Shown: one piece after another, positions 46,202 to 58,239 of the stretch
Position numbering within the stretch: position 1 is the stretch's first letter
Layout: every line of letters begins with the position of its first letter
Origin: Colletotrichum lupini
Taxonomy: Eukaryota > Ascomycota > Sordariomycetes > Glomerellales > Glomerellaceae
Reading direction: 5' to 3'
DNA length: 64,000 nt
Assembly (NCBI RefSeq): GCF_023278565.1
Contig: NC_064676.1
Location: 2,790,001-2,854,000 of the forward strand
Notes under the pieces: model-generated
The model's input: the letters and a program-made list of their open reading frames with translations, nothing else
Databases searched by the model: none
Told to the model about the DNA's origin: nothing
Program-made: the position numbers and the translations under genes

Positions 46202-47535
46202 ATGTCCTTCGAAGGTCTGCAGGAGCGCCTGACGGCCCTGCAAGAGACCACGACCCAGCTCAAAGACCTCATCGACAGGCTTCAGAACCTCAAATTCCAG
46301 CCGGGATCGGTCCCGCTCGGCAGCGGCGCAGCAGCAGACGAGGAGAACAGCGCCAGCGCGGAGCTGAGCTCGGAAATCAGCCAGATCATCCGGGAAGAGG
46401 AGGACGAGCTGGAGCTTCTCGGGGAGGAGGTGGAAGATCTCAGGGACGGCAGGCCGGGGAGCGAGGCGGAGCACACAAAGACCCGTCTCAAGGATGGCGT
46501 GGAGAGGTTGAAGCAGGAGATCAAGAGGTGAGGATCCCCCTAGCTCTACCCTCGGTTGACAGTAATTGCAGGGGATTTCGAACGGGAGATCGAAGGTCAC
46601 TAACACGCAATGTCACACATAGTTCACGAATCGCTTTCCGCAAGGCACAACTCGCAGCTCGGCGCAACCTCTCCCAGGCCCAGCGCCTCGAGCGCGAACT
46701 CCTCATCCAATCCTACTCGCAGCCCGTCTCCGAAGCGTCCTCGCCGTCCCTCAGCGCGCAACAGAAGCCCGACGTCGTCCGCCACCGACAGGTCCACCAA
46801 ACCCACAACAACACAAGCTCCCTGACAGAAGAGGACAAGCAGACCGTCGGCGCCAGCGGTAACGTCACCAGCGCGCTGCGGCGCACGCACGACCTCATCG
46901 CGGCGGAGCTGGCCCGCAGCGAGTTCGCGCACCAGACGCTGACCGAGTCCTCGGCGGCGCTGGCGCAGCTCGACGACTCGTACGGCTCGCTCGACACGAT
47001 GCTGGCGAGCTCCAAGGACCTGCTGGGCACACTGCTCCGCTCGAACAAGAGTGATACGTGGTACCTCCAGACGGCGCTCTACATGCTCATGGCGACGGGC
47101 GCGTGGCTTCTGTTCCGGAGGTTACTGTACGGGCCCATGTGGTGGCTCGTTTGGCTGCCGTTGCGCCTGGTGTATAACCTCACTGTCGGCGGCGGCGGAG
47201 CGGTGGTCAAGTACGCCGGGTCCGGAAGCCCCTCCGAGGCCGTGGTGGTCAACGAGGGCAAGATTGATGTCGAGGGTTTGCCGGATGAGTCGCTGCCTAC
47301 CATTGAGCTCGGACGGGAGCCGCAGCGATCGGCGGTCGGTGGAGATGCCGAATCGCTGGTCGAGAAGGTGGGTAAGATTGTGGAGGAGATGCCGGCAGAG
47401 ATCGGCGAGGAGACGGCTGTGGACGAAGGCGAGCCGCTAGAGGGTGAGGCCATCATTGACCAGGTGCCTGGTGATGAGCTGAAGCAAGGGGCGCAAGAAG
47501 CGCAAGAAGAGATTAGGCAGCGAGACGAGCTCTAA
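46202..47535 (+). CDS. SEC20: Sec20-type SNARE with C-terminal RDEL retrieval signal
   Basis: Two exons, 46202-46527 and 46623-47535, giving 412 residues. The N-terminal half is coiled-coil-like (residues 1-110). A SNARE-like region follows (about 170-255; TSALRRTHDLIAAELARSEF, with STAAL-like hydrophobic spacing in SSAALAQLDDSYGSLDTML). A membrane anchor lies near 260-276 (TALYMLMATGAWLLF), with a second hydrophobic stretch close behind it. A long acidic luminal tail ends exactly in RDEL, an ER retrieval signal; yeast Sec20 ends in HDEL. Sec20 is part of the ER t-SNARE complex with Ufe1 and Use1 that receives COPI vesicles from the Golgi. The acidic tail of about 110 residues is low-complexity. 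Confidence 0.9.
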
Positions 47536-50500
47536 GTCAAGTAGTCAGGCGACCAAATGTCGAGGGGCTGCTCTTACGAAACGCCTAAGCGGTTTCGGTG
47601 AAAGAAGAAATATCATCACATGGACAATGATTTTGATCTCCGGCACTCGTACGTTTGACCCAGCTTGCGACTAAGTAGCTGTATTGCTGCGAGACCTACG
47701 TCTAGCGGTGCCCCGTTGCAGGTTTCGAGAAGCGCCCAGGGCGCCGTTCCTTTGTTCATCATGTATGTGGCATTCCATCATAACGGCCAGGCCGCGATGA
47801 GGAATTTAGCAATTATGATTTTCGCATACTGGCGCATCTCGAAACCTTACCCCGGCTCCAAAAATCGTCCCAAGAAGCACCCTTTAGAGCTTACTTCGAG
47901 AAGCGCCGTTCTAACTTCTAGAAAGGAGAAGTGACATGGAAAGCCGGGCGAGTAAGCAGCCAATAACATGATGCGATCGTAAGGCAGGGATGTGTCTTTT
48001 CTCTGCCACGTTCCCCAGTGCATTGAACTTGGGCGCCAGGGAGGAGCATAGAAAGGGCCGGAGCGGTCTAGTGTTCGGACGGGGGAGGACGGCATGACGT
48101 TGTGAAATTTCCGTTCTCTGGGATTGAGCAACAGGGAGCAAAGTCGGACATGCCGTGGGATTTGGTTTGGTGAGACCCATTACCATAGAATATTGCCATC
48201 GAAAATACGTATGCCGATGTTGTAGTAGTTATTCGAGAGTCCAGATATACGAGACAGCCCGTGGCAGGCTGCACACAACCCAAGACAACTAAAGGTGTAA
48301 CGATGTCTTATTTGTTGCCGAATTCTCCGGCTTGATGCTGCAAACGGGAATCAGAAGAACTGAAATGGTGCATCGCCACAGGCGGAGGCTTGACGGCGCA
48401 TCCTCTGGGCGGGCCATAACCTGTAACGCAAGTCCAACGGCTCCACGGCACGGCATTGGTGTGTTGGGAGGTGTCGTGTGGCACTGTCTGTGGGATGCAG
48501 ATCAGAGATCGTTCATTGAGCGATGTGGTTGCTGGGCATCTCGTATTCATGCAGAATCCGCTTCATACGAAATCCAATGAGGCGAAATGTATTTCTGGGT
48601 TTGTTGGTCCTATTCTCGATCTCACTGCAGCTGGCAACGACACTTGTAACTCTAGGAATGCATTGTGGGTGTCCCCCATCAGCCCTCACACGCCCGTGTA
48701 AGTGGTTGGCCTGACGGGTAACGGCATATGACGATGATCGGCTGTCGGTCGGGAATAGAGTAGACCCAAATGACTCCGGACGAACATGAGCTCGTTTGGA
48801 CGGATATCCATCCCGTCCTGTAAAGAGCCGTCACTAGGAGGTGCTTCGAAACGAATCTAGGTCACAGGGGGGAGGATTCTCAGTGGACTGATGGATCGTC
48901 ATGACCCGTCACCGGTGTCGCTCCTAGGCCGATGGATGGGCAAAGTGCCAAATGCTGTTGACTATTCACCATTTCACCGCAGTTGGCCGTCCCACCGTCG
49001 AGAAGAAAACTTGGCGGCAGGTTGAGACTCGCTCAGGTTCTGTGGTTCTGTCTCATCTAGTGCTCATCTTGGGTCCTTGGAATGGCCGTTCAGGTGCTAG
49101 TCGGCAGCGCATCTCAGCTTTCTCAGGTACCCGATGGAGCGCTTGCGCAGTGGTATAGAGTGTGGCGCTCCAGCGCTTTGTCCGGTCGACAGGTCGACAG
49201 CACTGGTCGTCTAGCCCCTGAGACAAGGGCATGTGCCCTCGGCCAATGGCACGGTGCCATTTGCCAGGAAACCCTGCATTACTCGAGGAGACGCGCCAGG
49301 GTCGTGTCACGCTGGTCGTTGAGCATTCGTCCGTGAAAATCGTCTGTTGTTTTATTTTCTTCTGCTCATGTTTCCCCTGTGCTTGACTGTCAACATCGTC
49401 TGAACGGGTTTCTTCTCTAATACCACGCAGGCACAGGTAAGCCTCTGCAGCTATATTGCCGTGGTTGCATCGATAGCGTGCTGTATGGGTACAGGGCTCA
49501 AATTGAGGCGTCAATGCCTCGAATACCAAATTCAATGTGTCAAATGAGACCTTGTACCCGCGTGGTGGTGGTGGACGGAGGCTAAAGTCGTGGCGAGGTT
49601 CGATCGAGGGCCTCGACAAAACGCAGAGGGGAATACGAACAGACCACCAGACCAACGGCCCTCCACACTGATGTAATACCTCGCTGGCCTTGGACCCGGC
49701 AAGTCCTGATGGATGGAGACATTGCAAGGGACGAGACAGGTGACAATTGGCTCGCCGTTGCAAACAATGTGAGGAGATTCGAAGAGGCCCTGGCAATCCT
49801 GGCAGAGGGAGAGGGCAAAAAGTCAAAGTGCAATTTTAAAATTGGGATTAAACAGTTGGTCCGGGCCCACTTTGGCAGGCATGGTTGGTCTGCAAGACTG
49901 CAAGTGCTGCACCTCGTTTTTCCTGGGCCGGGAGTATTTTCTCGCTCTTGCTTTCGCTTTCGACGCGGACGGGAGGGAAGAAGGAAGTGGGTTCTCTCCT
50001 CCGTGCCTCCTTCCTAGTGTATCCGTAAGTTCCTGCCTTACTTCGAAAAGGCTCAAAGTGCCTAACCTTAAGGCTATGTGCGGTACGTACCTGCCTTAGG
50101 TCACGTCCTGACCTCAGTCCATGGCGCAGGTCCCAATCTTTCCCCAGACGCGGCGCGATCCAATTCGATCGTCAACCTCCATCCAACCTTGCTTTGGGCT
50201 CCCCTTTTTTCGCTTGTGTTTGGCTTTTGAGTCCATCCGCCCACATCAACAACAAGGGACGGGGGCAACCGGCTATGAGTCGAGTCACAAGTCACAAGCT
50301 CAACCCGAAGGAGAATCAGGTCTTGTTGGCCGGCTTGGCTTCTAGTACGTGGTGCTGCTCCGTACCTAGCACTCACTTACTTTGCTCTTTTGGTCGTCAT
50401 CTCTTGCTAATACCTAGTGTACGCAGTAAACCTTTCCAGGTCCTCGTTGAGCCCACACCCTGTCTACCCACCCCAGAATCCGCCCTTGCAAGTTGCGTGC

Positions 50501-50928
50501 AGACACAAGCGTGTTCCCGGCCCATCGACACACGGAGAACATCGATGGGCCACACAACTTTGCAGCTGAAGAGGTGAAGGGGGTGGGTGGGCAGCGCAGG
50601 GAAGAGACCACACTACCAAGGCTAATCATAGCATGGCACCTGGGGGCGCGCCTTGGCTTGTCACCCCGAGCGGGAAAAGGTCGACATTGGATCCAGAGAT
50701 GGATTTTCGCTCGGAACACTGCACACTATTAAACCCACCTCCAGTCCATCCACTCTGTTCCTGGTCTCCCTTCCTTTCCTCCCTCTCTCTCTAGCCTCTG
50801 CCATACACTCGTTGCTCGATCACCTGTTTCAAAACGCCTACATTCGCTGTTCTTGTTCGGATATCAACAACTTACACCATTCTTAATACACCTTTGTAAC
50901 AGCACAAAACCAACTACTACCAGTCAAG
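47536..50928. other. Intergenic region, no supported gene
   Basis: About 3.4 kb without a recognisable gene. The longest open frame (257 codons, minus strand, 49826-49053) has no codon bias or domain. An 8-bp inverted repeat TGGAGCGC/GCGCTCCA (49135-49172) encloses a tRNA-like GCGCAGTGGTATAG. The CT-rich DNA from 50.75 kb on is the leader of the next gene. Confidence 0.5.
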
Positions 50929-51568
50929 ATGCGTTTCACCTCCATCATCGTCACCGGCGCCTTCGCCGTCCTGGCCGCCGCCCAGTCTACCACTACCACC
51001 TCCGCTTCCGCTGCCTCCTCCGCCCAGGCTGTCATCGAGAAGTGCCTGTCTGGCTGCCCCGCCACCGACGTCAACTGCCAGGCCAAGTGTATCTCTGTAC
51101 GTTTTGAGACCCAAAAATGGCGTCAAGCTGAAGGATTTTCAACAAAAGACTAACACATGGTGCTCACAGGTCCCCAACCCCAACGAGGACCAGGTCAACA
51201 AGACTACCGCCTGCGTCGCCAAGTGTGATCAGGGTGACGGGAGTGCTGCCGCCACGGATCGCTACGCTGCTTGTACGCAGAAATGCATCACTGAGAACTA
51301 CTTCAGCAGCGGTGCTACCCCCGCTGCCACCGCTGGATCTGGATCCGGCTCTGGCTCAAGCGGTAGCGCGACAGCTGCCACTGCTACCGGTTCCGCCGCC
51401 ACCGGCTCTGCCTCTGGCACTGCCACTCGCGCCTCCGGCTCATCTGCTGCCTCTGGCACCGGGGCTGCTTCCAGCTCATCTTCCACCGCCAACGCTGCTG
51501 CCCCCGCTCTGGTCGGCTCTGCTTCGTTCGGTGTCGTTGGTCTTATTGGCGCCGCTCTCCTGATCTAA
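50929..51568 (+). CDS. GPI-anchored cell-surface protein with four CxxxC pairs
   Basis: Two exons, 50929-51096 and 51170-51568, encode 188 residues. A signal peptide (MRFTSIIVTGAFAVLAAAQ) is followed by a compact domain with eight cysteines in four C-x3-C pairs (39/43, 50/54, 71/75, 91/95). A long Ser/Thr/Ala/Gly linker, probably O-glycosylated, spans about 105-165. The end is a hydrophobic tail (ALVGSASFGVVGLIGAALLI) with small residues before it, the pattern of GPI attachment. The spacing does not fit CFEM (eight Cys, different pattern) or hydrophobins. It resembles uncharacterised cell-wall proteins of filamentous fungi. Function unknown; wall structure or host contact is inference. Confidence 0.85.
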
Positions 51569-52057
51569 ATACCCTTGCCATTCGGAGGATGAACATGAAA
51601 AGGAGGATGACAGGAAGAGTGGGACGAATGTATGGATTCACGGAGAGGGGTATATACCATTTGGGAGACGATTGCTATATATGTGGTCAATGATTTAATA
51701 GGCAGATTAAAGGATATGTGTTAATGTTACTAGCGGACACCAACGTCTGCCAAACGTCAATATCACAATGTCTTCCTCGTAGTTCGTGCGTGCTTGAAGG
51801 TGTTCGTGTTTTTGTGTGACATGCGGTCCATGTACTGAGTTGAACGCATATTCCAAGTGACAAGCGGATCTGAGGCGTTGCTCCTTGCAAGATTATCTGG
51901 GTTCGGTGCGCGATGCGATTTGCTTTTTGACGGGTGGCGGTTTGGTTTCAGACGTAAGTCATCCGTAAGTGACCCCTATCACGTTGTTCACTGCAGGGGC
52001 GTCACAAGACCCTCGTCATTAGATCGATTTCTTCGACTTCTACTTCGTAATCTTCTT
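51569..52057. other. Convergent spacer
   Basis: 3' flanks of the GPI protein gene and MDE1; nothing else is seen. Confidence 0.5.
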
Positions 52058-53235
52058 TCAGGATCGGGTAGGAACAGTCACTGGAATGTCGCTGATCCAG
52101 GGGATACCCAGCTGTTTCATCTCGACGGCCAATTGGAAGAGATAGTCCAAGCTACGGAACATCCTCGTTAGCATATTTCCACCCTGTTTAGTTGCGAGAC
52201 AAACACTCGGTATGAGGGAAATCAGGAACAAGGGATGGGGGAAGAGGAGGAATGTTTCCAAGATGGAAGAGCAGGTTTCCGTCCCGGTTTTCTGCAACGA
52301 GGAGAGAGACATGATAATCTCATTCTCCCAGAGGAGGAGACTCAAACTCACCTCTCACACTGCGTCTTGGCCTTGTGGACGTTGTCGCCCCAAACATAGA
52401 CGCCGTGCCTCCGCACCAGCACGGCGTATGTGTCAGGGTACTTGTCCATGGCCTCCTCGAGGAACTCTGTCAGGTCCTCCTCGTGGGCCGTGTTCTCGAT
52501 AACGGGGATGCGGAGGGTGTCGTGGTACCCGAGATTGCCTTGCTTCCGGAACCCCTTTCCGAAGCCCTTGATCTGTTCGATGTTGTTGATCTCGAACAGC
52601 TTGTCGTTGCCGCCGGCGCGGCCTTGACCCTCGAGGATGAGGGTGACGAGGACGGCCCAGTGGGAGTGCGTGTGGATGCAGCAGCCGGCGCCGCGGCGGG
52701 TGAAGGCGGCGAGGAAGAGAGGGGTGCACTGGGAAGGCTTGTAGGAGGGCGGGGAGCGGAGGTAGACGCGGTTTTTGAGGGATGCTTCTTGGGCGGCGAG
52801 AGAGAGGACGTAGATGTCCTGAGGCTTCATGAGTTCTTTTTGGACGCCTGAGGGGGCGAGGTAGACGAGGTCGCTGGGAGGGTGTAAGTGAGAGTCATGA
52901 TTCATGTGTTTTAGGTAGGTTTGTGTGTATGTGCACCAAGCGAGGTGAAGTTTGTGGGCAATGAGGTATGATGCGATGTTTGGCTTCTTGGTGTATGAAA
53001 TGAGGAAGCAAGTCGTGATTATCGAATGAGATATGGACAAATATATTCCATTTACAAGTAGGGCTTGAGATGTATAGACTTACTCATTTCGAATGGAGCA
53101 GCCACCACCGGTACCAGTAACCCAGCCTAATGTCCAGAACTTTGCGCAAAGCGAAGGGATGAGATTCGCGGGGTGTTCCGGGTCGTTTGAGGTGACGAGC
53201 AGGTCGGGGTTCTCAATCTCAGTTGTGGACGCCAT
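52058..53235 (-). CDS. MDE1: Methylthioribulose-1-phosphate dehydratase
   Basis: Three exons on the minus strand, 53235-53084, 52873-52352 and 52151-52058, giving 255 residues. Both junctions restore homology: [16 protein letters not shown] at the first and [14 protein letters not shown] at the second. It is a class II aldolase/adducin-family enzyme. [16 protein letters not shown] is the substrate-binding start, and CIHTHSHW provides zinc ligands His118 and His120, with a further His in RRHGVYVWG. Mde1 dehydrates 5-methylthioribulose-1-phosphate in the cytosolic methionine-salvage pathway, which recycles methylthioadenosine from polyamine synthesis. No other salvage gene is adjacent. The first intron is long for this window (210 bp). 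Confidence 0.94.
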
Positions 53236-55250
53236 GGTGGACTGGCTTCTAAGGTGAGTTTCGCGGGGTAATCTGGGTAGCGAACGGGGGGTTCTCGAGT
53301 TGTGATACTCTGTTATGCTCGATTTGGCTCGGGCTAAAACTTGTAGATGGCAGTGAAAAATACGGAGATCCTAGTTTGGAGGTACAAAATTGTTTCTCGG
53401 GTATCCAGGAAAATCTGAGCTCACGGTTGCGCTATATTTACTCAGTAAAACCGAGTTCTCCTAGTCACAAGAGTCGGTAAAATTTCTCACCAGCCACACG
53501 AGCTCATATGAGGCTGAGTGAGGCGGGAGGAGAGTTGAGCCAGTGGCAGTTGTCGCCTTCCCCACATGGCGAGCACGCAAAGGCACGGAACGCTCCTCCT
53601 CCACTCCAAAGAGTTGCGACTTAGGAGACAGTGACAGAGGCTCTTGCGATTGGTCAATCCTCGCCATCTCGCACCTCTCTCAACTCGGGTCCATCGGCAG
53701 CCCCAACTACAAATGGGCACCGGGTCATAGCTGGTAAATACGACGGCGGGATTGACAAAGTCTCATAGCACGGGTTCAGGCATTGGAAAAAGGGGACGGG
53801 TACCAGCAGGTGGTGCTAGAAGAGATGATGAGACAGACTGGTGAAGAATCGGCAGCTAGTCCGGTCGCTGGTTGAGGCTGATTAGGCGTCCTGCAGGTGA
53901 TGCGACAAAAAAGAGGACACCTAGCCTTTTTTCGACGACGGTCGAACGCCCATGTTTCTATTTATCCCGTCGAGTGGGGAGCGCCCACCTTGACGCCCTT
54001 ATTCAGGAGGAAGCTTTCGTGAGATATTAGGACAAATTAGAAGCCTGACTCCTGTCATATTAAATCCACAAACACGCCTGCCCGAAACGGATATCTTTTC
54101 GATCAATCGAGCCGGTGAACCCCAGCCGGGATCGTGTCGTGCGAGTGTCAATCAGGCGCTGGCTTAAATCGAGGCATATCTGTGCATTTTCGCAGTCTTG
54201 TCTGCTCAATGTGCACCCATATTACTACTCTGGTCGACTGTGTGTGATATTAGTAAAGCAGTGAATGGCAATGGCAGCTCCAACGGCGCGGCACTGATAC
54301 AGTCCATCTCGAGACATTTCGGGATCAGCCGCCAACCTCAGATACTAGCCTCGATTGAATCGCAATACATCGCGGAGTGCATGCTTCTGAGAGCGATACA
54401 CCAGTCGCTCTTCATCTTCCGCCAACTGGTGTAAAAAGGAGAGAATGGCAACCCAGCCAAGGGCGGAAGAGCTCAGTCCATCAACCAGGATCAGCAATCG
54501 AGACTTTGGAAGCTCGTCGAAGCACCATGAATATCCCCTCCTTCCCTTCACTGTTAGAACCAGTGGATCCCGTTCCGTCGCCAAGGGCCCCCGCACTTTC
54601 CTCACCTCACCGAGCCACAGTCCGCAGCCCGCATGTCATTGTCAGCAGAAGCAGCCCACTGAAAAAGGTACCGCAGCGGCTTTGCATTGGCTACACCGGG
54701 CTGTGGTGGGCAGCGGCGTGCTACCCCGACGACTCCTGAAGCTAGGTAGCGGATTGCATGCTACGGCAACTGCTCTCGCTGCTGGTACCCCCGAAAATTC
54801 TCCAATTTTCTGTCAATTTGATTGGCTCAGAACCTCTGCCTTGCCGAACCTTACCCCGACGGGCCACACCTTAGTGAGCTCTCCCCTACCTGGCCTTTTT
54901 TTCGGGTGCTCTCTGCTTTTGGTCGCTGAGGTTTGCTGGGGACCTTTTACCGCAAAAAAAGGACACGTTGAGCACAACCCGCTTGCGCGTGCCTGCCTCA
55001 CAGACTGATAAATCCGTCGTCTTCCTCGCCCCATTCCTCCTTCCGAAACTCTTTTCCCTCTCCTTGGGAATTTCCTCCTCGAAAATACCAATCCTCTCCA
55101 TCCACTGCGACCGGGAGCCCTTTCTACCCTCTTTGTCATTCAATTGACAATCTTTCCTTTACAACCCAACAGCTTTAACGCTACTTACCTCCCCCCTCAT
55201 CTACCTGAACCCGACTGAAGCCGAGACACCGATACCACATCTCGCCCAAC
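53236..55250. other. Divergent spacer between MDE1 and calnexin
   Basis: About 2 kb with no supported gene. The right half is the calnexin promoter and leader, including a UPRE-like site at 54960-54970. Confidence 0.5.
54960..54970 (-). promoter_or_regulatory. UPRE-like site in the calnexin promoter
   Basis: Read on the minus strand, CAACGTGTCCT matches 10 of 11 positions of the unfolded-protein-response element described in Aspergillus, CAN(G/A)NTGT/GCCT. It lies 280 bp upstream of the calnexin ATG, a gene normally induced by HacA under ER stress. Confidence 0.4.
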
Positions 55251-57303
55251 ATGAAGTTCAACGCTGCCGCGTTGTCCGCCGCGGCAATGTTCGCTGGCGT
55301 CTACGCCGACGATGCTCAGAAGGTCCTCAGTGAGGATAAGACCTCTACTGCTGCTGAGTCCTCTACCTCGGTCACTCCCCAATTGTCCACCTTCACGGTA
55401 AGCTCTCCCCTTCTCCTCGCCAATGGCTTTCTTTGTTGTTCCGAGTGAAGCTTCCTCCCCCTCACTGTTCATTCGCTGCAATCTGATGCTTGACGCATGA
55501 GCTCAATGCACAATGGGAACGGGCTGGAATCATTCTTTGGAGCTTCTCTGCGCCTGCGCAATAGGCAACGAAATAAGCGATTATCTGACAATGGTTTTTT
55601 TATTCTACAGCCTACTACCCTGAAGGCTCCTTTCTTGGAGCAGTTCACCGACGACTGGGAGAGCCGCTGGAGCCCTTCTCACGCTAAGAAGGACTCCAAG
55701 GATGACGAGGAATGGGCCTACGTTGGCGAGTGGTCCGTCGAGGAGCCTACCGTCTACAAGGGCATGGAGGGTGACAAGGGTCTTGTTGTCAAGAACCCCG
55801 CCGCTCACCACGCCATCTCGGCCAAGTTCCCTAAGAAGATTGACAACAAGGGCAAGACCCTCGTTGTTCAGTACGAAGTCAAGCTTCAGAGTAAGTTCCG
55901 CATCACTTCGCTCAAACTACATCCTCACAACAGAGTGCTAACAATCGTTCCCTCTCAGACGGTCTTGAGTGCGGTGGTGCTTACCTCAAGCTTCTCCGTG
56001 AGAACAAGGCTCTTCACTCTGAGGAGTTCTCGAACGCCACTCCCTATGTGATCATGTTCGGTCCCGATAAGTGCGGCCACACCAACAAGGTTCACTTCAT
56101 CTTCAACCACAAGAACCCCAAGACTGGTGACTACGAGGAGAAGCACCTTACCTCTCCCCCCACCGCTCGCATTGTCAAGACCACCGAGCTCTACACTCTC
56201 ATTGTCCACCCCAACAACACTTTCATCATCCAGCAGAACGGCGAGCAGGTCAAGACCGGCTCCCTTCTTGAGGACTTCTCCCCCTCCGTCAACCCTGAGA
56301 AGGAGATTGACGACGCCAAGGACTCCAAGCCTGAGGACTGGGTCGATGAGGCCCGCATCGCCGACCCCGAGGCCAAGAAGCCCGAGGACTGGGATGAGGA
56401 CGCCCCCTACGAGATTGTCGATGAGGAGGCCACTAAGCCCGAGGACTGGCTCGAGGATGAGGCTCAGACCATCCCTGACCCTGAGGCCCAGAAGCCCGAG
56501 GACTGGGACGATGAGGAGGATGGTGACTGGGTCGCCCCTACTGTTCCCAACCCCAAGTGCACTGAGGCTTCTGGATGTGGCCCCTGGACCAAGCCCTTGA
56601 AGAAGAACCCTGATTACAAGGGCAAGTGGACCGCGCCGTACATTGACAACCCCGCCTACAAGGGCGTCTGGGCTCCTCGCAAGATTAAGAACCCCGACTA
56701 CTTCGAGGACAAGACCCCCGCCAACTTTGAGCCCATGGGCGCTGTAAGTATCCCCGATAACGTACCGGTATGTCTTTCGCCTGCTAACAAACGAATCAAC
56801 AGATTGGCTTCGAGATCTGGACCATGCAGAACGACATCCTCTTCGACAACATCTACATTGGCCACTCCGTTGAGGATGCTGCCAAGCTTGCCGAGGAGAC
56901 CTTCAAGGAGAAGCACCCCATTGAGCAGCTCGCTGAGCTCGCCGACAAGCCCAAGGAAGCCGAGAAGCCCAAGTCCCCCAACGACCTCAAGTTCCTTGAC
57001 GACCCCGTTCACTTCATCAAGGAGAAGCTTGACCTCTTCATCACCATTGCCCAGAAGGACCCCATCCAGGCCGTCAAGTTCGTTCCCGAGGTTGCTGGCG
57101 GTATCGGTGCTCTTCTCGTCACTCTGATTGCCATCATTGTCGGCATTGCCAGCTCTGGTGGTGCTCCCCCCGCTGCCCAGAAGGCCGCGGCTGATGTCAA
57201 GGACAAGGCGAAGGAGGTCAAGGACAAGGCCACCAAGGCTGTTGCCTCTGGCGCCGACGTCGCGAAGGACGCTACCAAGCGCAACACCCGCAGCTCGTCT
57301 TAG
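55251..57303 (+). CDS. Calnexin, ER lectin chaperone
   Basis: Four exons: 55251-55397, 55611-55890, 55959-56743 and 56803-57303, all in phase, giving 570 residues. A signal peptide ([19 protein letters not shown]) starts the protein. The globular lectin domain includes [18 protein letters not shown] and [10 protein letters not shown]. The P-domain shows four KPEDW(D) repeats, then the [16 protein letters not shown] and NPDYFED repeats, and [21 protein letters not shown] resumes the lectin fold. A membrane segment (about 503-522; [15 protein letters not shown]) and a basic, Ala/Lys-rich cytosolic tail follow. Calnexin binds monoglucosylated N-glycans and retains unfolded glycoproteins in the ER. 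Homologues are usually about 550-600 residues. Confidence 0.96.
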
Positions 57304-58239
57304 ATGAGAACGGTTCTTGCGATTGAATTGTGAATTAGTTTGCTTTCTCTTTGATATCGTCGCCGGGAGAAGGCCAGAGGCCTAAAAGTATCGTGCTTTA
57401 ACGTAAGCACAAGGGCGGTATCAGGAACCGAAGAGAATCATGGATGCTGCTTTTTTCAGTTTAACTCCCTCATTCTATGCCTGTTTTTGGTCATCGAGGG
57501 ACAGACAGAGAGCATGGCGTAGGTGTATTCTAGCTACCAAAAAAAAACAAAGGGATTGATTACAACATTACGTTCCGATTTCAGATGTGATGTGCAATGA
57601 CATGTCAAAAGCGAAATGTAATTGTGTTCCAGGTCCATCCCGTCATCTCAAGATAAGGTCATCAGCTCCGCGGTCAAATGTGGCCCCCGGTCTCCCGCTA
57701 TGAAGGTCTCAGATCCACCAGCCGCTTCTCCGCCGCATACGCAGTAGGGTGATACGCTGTTTACGCCGTTTACGCCGGCGAAGAGCGCCCACCTGACGCT
57801 TGTAGCACCAAAAAGCACGGTTCCCTCTCGGCATAAGGCGGCATTGGGGCCGGCTTCGGCTGGGAGGAGCCAACTGGGAGCTTGGGGGAAACTGGGCAGG
57901 GATTCTGGAATCAGTAGGAGCCATGGCAGCGTTATCTTACCCCACCCCAACCTTTCCCCACACTCTGGGAGCTCGCCGAGTTCCCTGGGACTTTATAAGG
58001 GACTACGATGTCGCTCAACTCCGGTGCCCGCGTCTCTTGTGAAAGAAGTGGCTGGCAATTGGCTTGAGACGAACGATCCCAGGACGACGGAGCGGACAAT
58101 TTGTTGTTCTTGCAGTGTGTAGCACTATCTGTCTCTAGTTTACCCAATCGTTGGCTGTCGTCAGAGACCTCTCCTATACCCTTCTTCCTCTTCTTCCTTC
58201 TCCTCTCCCCTCTTCTCCCTTTTCCCTCCTTCTTTCACA
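57304..58239. other. Intergenic region
   Basis: No gene seen. The final 150 bp are CT-rich and probably form the leader of the dehydrogenase gene. Confidence 0.5.

Noticed and set aside
49135..49172. Inverted repeat TGGAGCGC/GCGCTCCA with tRNA-like GCGCAGTGGTATAG
   Set aside because: Too short for a tRNA, with no T arm or B-box downstream. Probably a chance hairpin.
49053..49826. 257-codon minus-strand open frame
   Set aside because: Composition is not gene-like, there is no domain, and it lies in a region with open frames on both strands.
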